DNA of 64,000 bases from Nectonema munidae (Eukaryota; Nematomorpha; Nectonematoida; Nectonematidae). The notes beneath the pieces are model-generated. The model saw only the letters and a list, made by a program, of their open reading frames with translations. It ran no database searches and was not told where the DNA came from. Location of the stretch: contig JAUIRK010000761.1 in NCBI GenBank assembly GCA_030549495.1, positions 186,001-250,000 on the forward strand, given 5' to 3'. The position numbers and the translations under genes are program-made. Of the stretch, positions 24,401 through 36,400 are shown in pieces (the stretch's first letter is position 1; the number at the start of each line of letters is the position of its first letter).

Positions 24401-27400
24401 AAGACGTTCAGTCGAGATTGAATGCGAGTTGGGCAAAATGGAGAGAGGTTAAACCTGTTCTAAACGATAGAAAACTACCCATGAATTTAAAGGCCAAGGT
24501 GTATACATCAATAGTTAGACCCGTCATGACTTACGGATCAGAATGTTGGTGTCTGAGAAATAGTGAAAAGAAAAAGCTAGAAGTGTCGGAAATGAAAATG
24601 CTGAGAATGATGCTGAACGTTACAAGAAAAGATAGGATTAGAAATGAAGAAGTGAGACATAGAACAAAAGTGACGACGAGTGTTGTAGATGTAATGGAAA
24701 GAAACAAGATGAGATGGTATGGACACTAGGGTAATTACAAAATTTTTTTTTTAATGAAACTACTTTCAAAGAAGGAACTTTTATCCACATTTGACAAATA
24801 TAAGATTCATTTTTGCTTTCGCGAAAAAAAATTCCCCCCTTTTTTTAAAATAAATTTTAGAAAAGAGAAAATTTCCCCCATTTTAAAGAATTCAATTTAT
24901 ATTAGTCCTTTTAACTTTATTTATAAGAAATAAAAAGCTAAATAAATAACACAAAAGAAAAAATTAAAAATTGTTTTTTGCTAGAAACTTTAAATTTAGA
25001 AATTTATAATTTTTCGAAGCTCCATGCAATTCTTCCATAATTTTAATGGCCCGCTCTGCATTTTGATTAGACCTCGGGATATCAATTTTCGACTTCTCAA
25101 GATTCCAATGCCTTTTTAAACAATTGATTGCTTTTTTGCATTCTATAATTTATAAAGCCTTTAACAAACTACTAAAAGTGTTTTCTTTGTAGTGTTGATT
25201 TGCAAACCAAGCCTCGGCCCACTCATAACAAATAAAACCACACGCTGCTTCAAACATCTTGCGCTTTTCCTCCAGAAGAAAAAAAGCCATAACGACGTAC
25301 GTTGCTCGTGAGTTCCACCGGGTTTGATTTACGTTTGGAAGTTTTTTCCAGTGTATTTTAGGCCAACCCATCCTGGATTTTCACCTGTCTCTTCGACATC
25401 TTCTTTTTCCGTGTTTTGATATTTCTTTTTCGAATATTCATAATCTTTAGTTAATTCTTCAATAAAAAGAAAGCAAAGTTGTGGTTTACTTGTATTTTCT
25501 GGAATGAAAAAGTTTATTACATGTTTGAGTAGCAAATCAAGAATGTGGTGCTGACAGCCAATGTACTGTGGCTTCTCAAACCCTTTGTGCACTATGTCAT
25601 CTTGAATTCGTTTAACAATGCCATTTAAACGACCTGTGTTTACAGCAGTTGTGTCGCTAATTATCATGCTAATATTTTTCCAGCCATCAAATTCATCAAT
25701 TAACTTATGAAGTTCATGATGTATAGCTTTTGCTGTGCCGTCAAGACATTTCAAAACACCAAGTTTAATTTCTGTCACAACGTTTTTGAGTAAAACAATT
25801 TGATATTCCTCGCCAGCTAGCTTTTTACCATCAAGGTGAAGACAAAAATGTTCATCATTTTGTAATTTTTAAATATTTTTATCTTTGCTTCTCTTCCACT
25901 TTGAATAACTTTTTTCCAAATACCTGACTGGCTAGGAACATCAACATTATATCCCTGCTCAGAAATTGTTTCAAGAACTTTTCGTGCTTTGTGTGTTGAA
26001 ATGTTGTTTTTAATGACAAGTAAGCTTGCTGTTTCAGTTTTTGCTCTTTTATAAACCAAATTTTTTTCCAGAAAAAGATGATGAAGGAGAAAAAAGTTCA
26101 TAAGCAGATGATTCAGAACTGGACTTATCGTCATAAGGTGGATGATAGTCTTCAGCTTGGCTGGATTCTGCTTGAATACTAATGCGTTTTCTTGGATGTA
26201 TTGTTTTTAAAGGAGCCTCTTTTACAGTAGAATATCCGATTTTACCACCACTTTCGATTTGCTTGATGTAAAACTCCTCATCTGTGCATTTCCACTCGCC
26301 TTTAAGATTTGTGATATCAAATAATTTAGAAAGTGTGGAAATGAATTTACTAGATGGGTTTTTCTTGTTATTATCATTTATTAATTGATTTAGTTTTTTT
26401 CTTATAAGTGCGCTAGAAAAATGAGGAAAGTTCAATACTTCTCTCCAAAGCAGTTCAATATCTGTAATCATAATATTCACTCTATCTAGACGTAGCTTTG
26501 TACAATTAATAAAAAAAGAAAATTACCAAGAACTTGACAATTTGTTGGAATTCGGGAGAAGTGTGAAATTTTTTCAATAAAAGGAATTTTTTGATCTCTT
26601 TTTATTTTACATAGACTTGATAAGTTTCTTTTCCATGTATTCCTGTTTTTTTCTACACTTTTATAGGAATTTTTAGACGCCATTTTTATAAATTAGAACC
26701 AAAAAAAATTATAAACTAGAAATATAAAATATATGTGTTTTATTATAAAAATTAACAAATTTTTAAAGCATGTATTTTTAAATTTAAAAATAGGGGGAGG
26801 TTTTTTTTAATTTTTTTTAAAATCAACAATAATAATGTAATCTATATTAAAATGTTCCACTATTAAAAAGGATTTGTGTTTTTTATTTAAAAATTTTTAA
26901 TTTAGTAATCACCCTAATGTGCATGTGCGTATAATGTAGCATGCACACACATTCTGTTGACTTAGTAGGTACAGTGCTGTGATTAATTAACTTACCATAT
27001 TCGTGATTGTTTATTTTTATCGATTATTATGTAAATTATTATATATATTCAAAGCAACTTTTCGTTTTATTTCAGATTATTATAACGTCAAATCAAGATG
27101 CCCAAACAACAGTATAGCGATTAATATATTAATTTTGGTTCTATGAATTGAAGAAGAGGGAAGAATCTGTGCCACGGTGTGTGGTGTGTATGAAGACATT
27201 ATCAAATGCATCAATGAAGCCTTTTACCACGCCATCTCCAAACTAATCATCCAGACTAGAAAGACCGCGATCCTAATTATTTTAAGCGACTTGAGAAAAA
27301 CGACTAGACAGAACGGGGAGGTAATATGAGCAGTCGGTTGCTATTGTGACTGCCTCCTGTGAAATCGCACTTTTTTGGCGAAGAAATAAAAGTCCTCCAC

Positions 27401-30400
27401 AAGAAATGGTGAAGCATGGCATCGTTGATGAAGCAGTGCCAAATAAAACGATACCGAGATGTATTACAGAAAGGTCTACTGTTATTAATGAACCAGTCAT
27501 TACGGAAGTACAGGGCTCAAAATATGGATTTGCAATACAACTAGACGAATCAACGGACGTGTCAAATTAACTGCGCACAGCTTCTGGTATATGTGCGTTA
27601 TGCTACTAAGGATGCAATTCAAAGTGAATTACTCTTGACCAATGAAATGACAACTACAACAAAAGGAAAAGACGTGTTCGAGTTTAAACTTTTTCAAAGA
27701 AAATGGTCTCTAATGGACCAAGCAAGTAGGTTGCACAACTGACGGCGCTCCTGTTATGCTTGGGAGAAAATCTGGGTTCCAAGCTCGGGTGTAAAGAGTA
27801 TCTCATCTGTCACTTCTGTTCACTGTTTCATACACCGATTTGCTCTCTCTGCTAAAGTTCTATAATCTTTCTTTCTTTATTTAATAATTATAATCTTTTT
27901 TTTTCTTCTTACTTTCTGCTAAAGCTATAATCGATTTAATGACACCTTCTAAAGAGTAGCTACTTTGTTGTGATAAAAAATTCAAGAGATTCAAAAGACA
28001 TTAAAATTTGTTCCCTAATCTTACGAAATGGCAAATGTCGCTTCCCTGGTTGCGCCCCTGATTGTGAGCAAACATAAAGATCCTCGTATGAGATAAATAT
28101 ATGTTAAATGAGTTGAGCAATTTTTCTCAGGATCTAACTTGAGATTTTTTTATGATAGCTCCAACAGACACGTTGTTTCTATGTGAGGTAATAAATAAGG
28201 CCTATTTAAAAAGTGATATGTACCAAAAATAAAGGAACTCACGGGAGTAAAATCGCCACTGATTGATTCTTCGTGTAAAATTAATTTCTGAGAATGGATT
28301 ATTCTATTTGCTTGATAGGTAGTTAAGCTTTCTTTATTTGCAATGTTGGGCAGGATAAAAGAAAGGGCTTTTGAAACAAGATCAAATGCACTCTTACTCT
28401 CTTCACTTTCTCGCCATCCTTTAAAAAAGGTGAAGCGATTAGAATACTCATTTCAAGTTACTGAATCTCAATCCCTACCTCCCAGCATCCTAATTCTTAC
28501 TCTTTAGTAGATATGGATGGTTCCATGCACAGAGTGTAAAATAATGACGACGCAAAATTTGTAACAGCGTAGTAAGAACAATTAGTTATTAGTATTAGTA
28601 ATATAACCACCATAAATATGTACACAATTTTTAGAGAAATTTTTCAAGTCAAGTAACTTTCATTATTTTGTATCCTTCAAGTGTTTGATCTTCGTGTCGA
28701 GCTCAAAATATTTCTTCAAATAGATAAACATTATTTGGATGTAATTTTATGGAAATCACGTTTTGCATACTTAGTAGATATATTTGATAATAATTATAAT
28801 CAAAGAAAGCGAAAGATGGAAGTATATCGACTCTCTAATTATAGAAATCTCTCTATGAATAAAAATATTGTATTCTAATCGATTCTGAAGTTCACTCTAT
28901 CACTGAAATCAAAGGTAGTGAGATTGCACTTAGACTACTCTTTCTTCAACCTTTTACAGTCCAACCTTCCCAAAATGGGAACAATTTTAAAAGTCAAAAT
29001 TTTAAACATGCATGTTGAGAAACATTTCTGCTATCCCATTTGTTATTTAGTAAATCATACAAATTTTTATAAAATAATATTTAGCAAAGTTCAGGAAAAA
29101 AACAGTGAATAACTTTTAAAAATCTAGTAAATCGATGACTTAGAATTAAATTTAAAAAAATTCTAAGTTGTAGTTTTACAATTTCTTATTTATTTATAAA
29201 AAATTGAATCATATATTTCATTTTATATAGAAAAAAGGATTTTTTTGAAAAAAATATTGACAGAAACAAAAAAAATGTTCACAAAATTGAAACGTTGGCT
29301 ATTTTTAATACTAAAAATTAGTGGAAAATATTTTATAGTTTTTTTATTTTTTATAGTTAAAAAAATCTTTTAATTTTGATGAATTGGCATCAGAGCCTAG
29401 CTTTATATTTTTGGAATCGGCCAAAAATTATATTGAAAACTGTAATGAAGAATCGGAGTTGGTTTTCCTCTCATTTCCGGTAATATAGGAATAGATAGTG
29501 ATGAAGAATGAGATGCTATTATTGTTGATGAAATTAATGCGCCCTCAAGTCGACTGAATTTTTTTGTTTTTCTCATATTTAAATAAGGAAATAAAATAGT
29601 AAATTTAGACTCTAAATTTTAATATTCTTTGTTCGGTCTGTAAAGGGTTAAATTACTTATTTATGCGAGGCAGTTCTCCGCCCTTCTAATAAAAACTCAA
29701 ATCGATCAAATACAGTCTGTAACATGAAGCGTGTGTAAGAAACACAACTACAAATTCGCGAACTACATCTATTCACACTCAAATTTAAAAAAAATAGGAA
29801 AAAATATAGAATAAAACATCATCTGATTTATTTGAAATAAATTATAGATAATAAAAATCTATATAAAAGTATAGAGTTATTAAAAGCTAAAAGAGAAAGT
29901 TCAAAAAAAAGTGCAACATATGAAAATGGAGATAATTGAAAAAATAATGCAAAAGCTTCTATATCAACTCGAAAAAAAGAGGATATCATTTGTCAAAATT
30001 AAATCTCAATCAGATTTCACAAATTATCAAAATGCAAGCATAAAATTTACCTTAATTTCTAGTAAGCTAAACGTTGAATACTTTATTGATATTAGATAAT
30101 CAATTATATAAAATTAAAAAAGTACATAATGAACCAAATAAGCAAAATTCAAATGAAACTAAAGTATAAACAATTGTTGAAAATAACGCATAAAATTGAG
30201 GCTCGAAATTCAGTTAAATTTAGATTAAACGAAGGTCAACCTTATTATGCGATGTTCTCTTAGTTAGAAGATCCAATAAAGGTAATGGATTCATCTATTA
30301 GAAAATAATATATCAAGAAAAATAATTCATCTATAATCTAGTTGCGCCTGAGAGAAAATTTTTTCAAGGCGATGCAAATTACAAAAGCCATCTGTGTCCT

Positions 30401-33400
30401 TAGTCTTGCAAAAATTTTTGAAATAAAAAAATGATAGTCAATAAATATGCAGGAAACTTCAATAAATCATAATTTGTTGATCATATAAAACATTATGTCA
30501 AAACATATGGATATTCAAGTAATGTAGCAATATAAAATACACGCATTTACATTTACGAATTACATCTTTTTACATATACGAATATTTGATTTAATTAGGA
30601 CTTAAAAAATTTCATAAAAAAATGTGAAAGCAATTTCCAGGTTAGACTCAGGGTTCCATAAAAATCATTATGCTGATGGATATACATTTGAGGAATGAAT
30701 ACAAGGCAAATAAATCGAAGATGTTAAAAGGAAAATCAAATTCCATCGAGATGAAGTATCTTCAGTGAATGAAATGTAAAGTTAAATGAGAGATAAGCCA
30801 TTTCGACACTAAAGCACTAAGTTTGTATAATCGTCAGAAAAGTAAGTTGATATTGAAGTCGCCACAAATTAAATTATAAATCCAATCTAAAAAGTCTAAA
30901 AGGATTAAAAATTTGCTATCAAAATATGTAATATCATTACAGTATAAGTAAAGTGCGGAAGGATCATTATGATTGGAGTATAATGTATATTTTAAAGGAC
31001 AGCAAACTAACTGGAAATTAGATCTATAATAAATACCGACTGGTCCTATTTTTCTCGACCTTGCATAAAACTTTTGATTAAACTTTTTATGGATTTCAAG
31101 AGTCTTTGATTCGTTACGGGTATATGCATTTTTAACAAGATTATCACATTTTTCATTGAGTTTGTTTTTAAAAAGAAATTGAGTCATTTTGCTCAGGTTT
31201 TTTCTCCATCAAAAAAGATGAGCATTGGAAATGTCTTCTTTAGATACTTGAGGTATTTTAATCGACTCTCGCATTCATTTAAAATTTTTTATATACAAAA
31301 GACAAAAATATTTGTATTAAAAATTACCAACATTGTGCTGAATAACAGGCGGTGTATTTCTTTGGGTCAATAACGATGCAGGTACTGAGATGGCTGCTAT
31401 TTCTGAAAGCAAATTCTTTTGCTCCGAAAGAAAATCATTAAGTTGGTGCATTTCGCTTTCCAAATCTAGAATAACAGTTTAGGATATTGTATAAAAATAG
31501 TATAAAACGCGCCCACTCCCTGCAATATTCTTTTTTCTCATACACACTGATTTTTGATGATGCATATGATTTTGCAACGTCTACTCAGATGACAGAGGGC
31601 TGCATTAATTTCATCTTCTAAATAGTATTTTTAAATATAATTGGTGCAGTAATCATCTTTTTTTGACAAAGCTATTACGAGATAAAAGAAAAACTTGAAT
31701 TTAGCCAATGTGTTTTCAGGTTAACCCCCAATAATTTTCTATAAGTAAGTGTTGCTGCTTGTTTATAAAACATGTATGATCGCTAGCAGACTTTGGAATC
31801 AATCAAACATCATGCCAAGCTGCTCTGAAATTCCTATCGAACATATTTTACAGACGATGCGTGAGAGCTATATAATAATAATAAATCCATTGCTTCATTC
31901 AATATGCACACAGGTCACAGAGCAAACACATGTTGATGATCCACTAGATTTTTTCATCTTCTGTCACAGTGATTCTATTTCTCTTTCTGTCTCCTCTGTT
32001 TCTTCCGCTTTCTCTGCTAAAACTCAATCATTCACTCAAGCTCTCTTCTTTCATTCAAGCCCTCTTCTCTTGTTACGCTATCCTATCTCATTCAGCTCTC
32101 TTCTCTCCAGTGACGTAGCTAGGCTGGGCATGAGGGGCCGTGCCCACACTCCTATGTACCGCATGGTGCCCCCATGCATCTTAGAGTTTTTGAAAATTTC
32201 TCCAATGAAAGGGTCAAGAAAGTATAAATAATGTTGCGCAAGTTTTTTGTTTTTAAATTGTGCCCTTCTATCAACTTTTTTTTTAGCTACACCACTGCTT
32301 CTGTCTAATTTGCATTTAGAATTAAATTAAAATAGTTTTCAATCGTTACAATATTATATCAATGAATATTGTTAGACTCGCGCTAAGAATTTTTTTTCAA
32401 CAAAAGTCACAATCTTTATCACTACGTTTGCTACATTTTTTAACATTTAAAAACTTTAATTTTTTCAAGTCAAGAAATTTTTTTCAATAGTTATTTGGGA
32501 ATGAATTTTTGATTCTTCAGTTTAAAAGCAAGAATACTCTATTTGCTTAATATTTGAGCAGAGATCTTTTTTATAATGTTCGATTGTTAAATTTTATAAC
32601 TAACACTACATAATTAAATCACTTTTTTTTAAAAAATTTGTTGATTATAATAAAAATATAATATCGAAACAAAATGTTTCAGTTGTTAAAAATGTACTTG
32701 ATCTATTTATGACAGCTGTCAGAATTTTATTTGTAGACAGAAATATTCAAAAAAACGCAATGATTTTCTTTTCTCGTATACTTTGATTTATGTTAGTTTG
32801 GTCCTCGGACATTTCGCCCCATTATTTACATAAGACAGTTCGTCCCATGGAATTTGCCCCCTTTTTTTTAAAAAAAAGGTCGCCCATGGACAATTCGCCC
32901 CATTATTTTCATAAGGCATTTTATTTCATGGACAATTCGCTCCGTTTTTTTCATAAGACATTTTGTCTCATGGACAATTCTAAAAAATTAAGAGATAAAT
33001 TGATTAATTTGAAATAATTTAATAGAGATAAAATAAACAAAAATATAAAATTTTTTAATAATTTTACACATATAATAAGCAAAGATGGATGAAACTAATA
33101 GCCTATGAGACAATTTGTCAGGGGGCAAATTGTCTATGGGGCGAAATGTCTGTCGACCGTTAGTTTAAATAATTTTTTAATTATAAGGGCTAGTTAGTTA
33201 AACGTTGGCTTTTGCTGCTTATAAAAACTTGAAAATATCAAATAAACTCTCATTCTTTATGCCTCCTATTTCTTTGAAATTATTCTGAGAACAGACGATT
33301 CCATTTTAAAATAGTGAAAATTACTTTATTAGTTTATTTTGTTTCCTTTCTCTCTTATGTTAATTTTGTAGCAAATTTTTCAATTTTGAGTAAAAGGTAA

Positions 33401-36400
33401 GGTGCAGCGGGTGTATTTTCATTGACAAGGCACTGATGTACCGCTTATGTCAAACTATGAACAAATTCGCATCAATGAGGAATCGAATCCAGAGGCTTTT
33501 GTGCTATGTCCATCATCTCAACCAACCTGCCATGCCACCCATAGAGTATGCTGTAGGTAGGGGATACGTCAAATTAGTTTTCAAAAAACTTAAGTTATGC
33601 TCTAAAATTTTTTCGTTTTTGTTGAAGCTCTATAACTTTTTCTGATAGACTTTTTTTCCTTAAAAGTTATTATAAGAGGCAAATCATTGCAAAATGTTAA
33701 CAGTTATTTTACTTTTTTTGTAGCTTGTATCAATTTAGCTTTTAAACTATTTTTGAATGATGCTGAGTAAAATGAAATAATGCGATCTTAATTTTTTGTT
33801 TTATTTTTGTTTGCACAATTATAACTTCGTTTTATACCCTTGCCCCTGAATCAATCACATTTTTTCATATAAACATCTCAGGGTGTCTAGTAGACTCTTT
33901 GCCTTTAGACTACATTCACTCATATAAAACTATCCAACCTTCAGTTATTTGTTTTCTCTATGAATCAAATATCCTTTCATCAATTCCTGTAATGTGCCTA
34001 GTAGACTACTTCATTTTTCAAATGAAAAGCCTATTCCACCCCCTAACATTTTTGGATTTTTTTTAACTAGTGTATATTCGATGGTTGTAGGTAAAAATGC
34101 CCCCGGAAAAAATGCCTCCAGAAAAAATGCCCCCGAAATAAATTCCCCAATTAAAAAGTAGGAAAAAATGCCCCCTAATTTTTAATTTTCAGAATTTTTT
34201 TAATTATATAAATATTTTTATTTGGTACCATTTTCAAGGCTAAATTTCTAAAATTTCTTAATCTATAGGGTTTTTTCTTTATAAAGTTCTTGAAAACAAT
34301 AGCAAAGGTGCAGATTTGTGGGAATGTGTTCTTAAAATCAGTTAAAATACAAATTATATTTAGAAAGTGTTGTGATACACACAAAGTCCAAAAATATTTG
34401 CTGTTTTATAAAAAAAAATTGTATTTAAAAAATTGTCGTATGCTGAGTTTTTTAGTTTACTTTAATTAAATTTTAAATGTTTTAGATGAAAAGTTAACTT
34501 TTTTTTTACAAAAAATCTTTATTTGACATATCTTTTTTAAAAAAATATTTTTTTAATTAATAATTTTTTGAAATTTGTTGGGCATTTTTTCCTAATTTTA
34601 AATTGGGGCATTTTTACTGGGGCATTTTTTCCTACTTTTTAATTGGGGCATTTTTTCTGAGCACTACATTCGATATGCAAATTTAATTAAAATATTTTCG
34701 CTGGAAGTATAGTATTTAAATTCACCAATTTTGTAAAAAAAATATAAAGTAGTCTTATAAACTTAGGACAATAAAACAACATTAAACAGTTTGACACCGG
34801 CAGAATGGTGGAAAATCATCCACATGAGAGAGAAAAAAGAGAAGAGTCTTGCTGAAAACTTTGCTTTCTTTCTCATGAACCTGCACAATTGTCCGGCCAG
34901 CTCTGCCAGCATTAAAAGAATTTTTTCCTCCTACTACTTGATCTTTCTCTTTTTTTTTTACAAAATACTCCCACACGGCAGATCTTTTTGTAGTTGAAGC
35001 GATATATAAAAAAAATTTGGAAGAGCAAACGAATAAAATAGAAATTATGAGTTTATACGAAAAACTATATGCCAAGTGATTCAATAATGTATGTGTGCTT
35101 GTGTTTCTGTTCACTTCGTTTGTAATGCATGTATAAAAATGATACAAAGTAGAAGTAACGTATCTTCTACATGTTTTATATACGATAGTGAAGAGAAATG
35201 ATTTATCACACTGATCATTTCTGTTAAATGCCATAAATAAGTTATCCCTCCTATTTTATTATATAGCATTTGAATAGTAGTTTTTGTCAGTCTATTTTAT
35301 ACAGAAAATGTAATCAGTAAATCTGCTTATTATACACTTTCTTAACTCATAACTAAGGCATCAATATCTCCTATTTTATTGTAGTTTTCTAATAGTTTTG
35401 GGAGTTAGATTAACAGGCCAATTCTTACATCTTACAGTCCTGTGTCAAGATCAAAGTAACATCTAAGAGAGACGGCATAGGGGAGAACTGTAGCGAACTT
35501 TAGAAACACAAGTCACATTAATAGCATTTAATAGCCCAAGCCCGTACGCAGACTTAAATATCGAAAAATGTTCCAACTGTGAAACTTTTATGTACATAAT
35601 ATTCTTTTATCGATTACATGATAAATAAATAGTGTAAATTAGACTTTTTACAAAAACTTACAATTTTTACATTTAATTGATGTAATCCAAAAAAAAATTT
35701 TCTCAATCTGACATCCTAACTTTTTAATGACATTGCAAAATTAATATTGCTAAACAGGATAAAAAGAAAGTGGTAATCTAAATTTTGTAATGGAGGATAA
35801 AGTTTATTTGAGAGGTATTTATTTAAATGTTTTTAGACTTTTTTCAGTCAGAATTATTTTATTTTAGTTTTATTTTTTTACTAAAGACTCAGTGAAAACA
35901 AATTGTTTCAATTCAGATTAAAGTGAAAAAATATGTGTAATATAAAGAAAAAATAAGGTTTATTGAAAACTTACAGTTTCAATAGAGTAAACTATTTAAT
36001 TCAAGTTTACGCGGATGCTTTTGAAGATAATAATCAAGAACTGTATTCAAATCAATCTCTGTGTCATAGTGAATGTGCAGAAGGGCTAAGTTAGAGAGGC
36101 GAGTCTTTGTCATTGAAGACCTCATGTAGGTGTTCAATCTGCGCAATGCACTTATACTTCTTCCACATTCGCACGAGGTTACCGGAATTGTGCAAGCTAT
36201 CTGCAGAAGAACAGAGATATTAGGAAACATCATTGCACCACATTCTTTTATTGCTTGTGCTGGAGATTCAGGGAGTAGATATGGAGTCTTTTGCATAAAA
36301 TGATTTTTCCAGCCTTGCAAATCAGTTGAGAATAATTCTGGACAAGGTTAATCCTTTTTGTATTTTTCCACAGCCTCATTCACATCAACATTTTTCATCA

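Noticed and set aside
31749-32231. 160-codon plus-strand frame
   Set aside because: It combines TC-rich low complexity with part of a MITE, shows no motif, and crosses the MITE border.
34782-35234. 150-codon minus-strand frame
   Set aside because: It is antisense to a hAT dimerisation remnant and has no recognisable domain.
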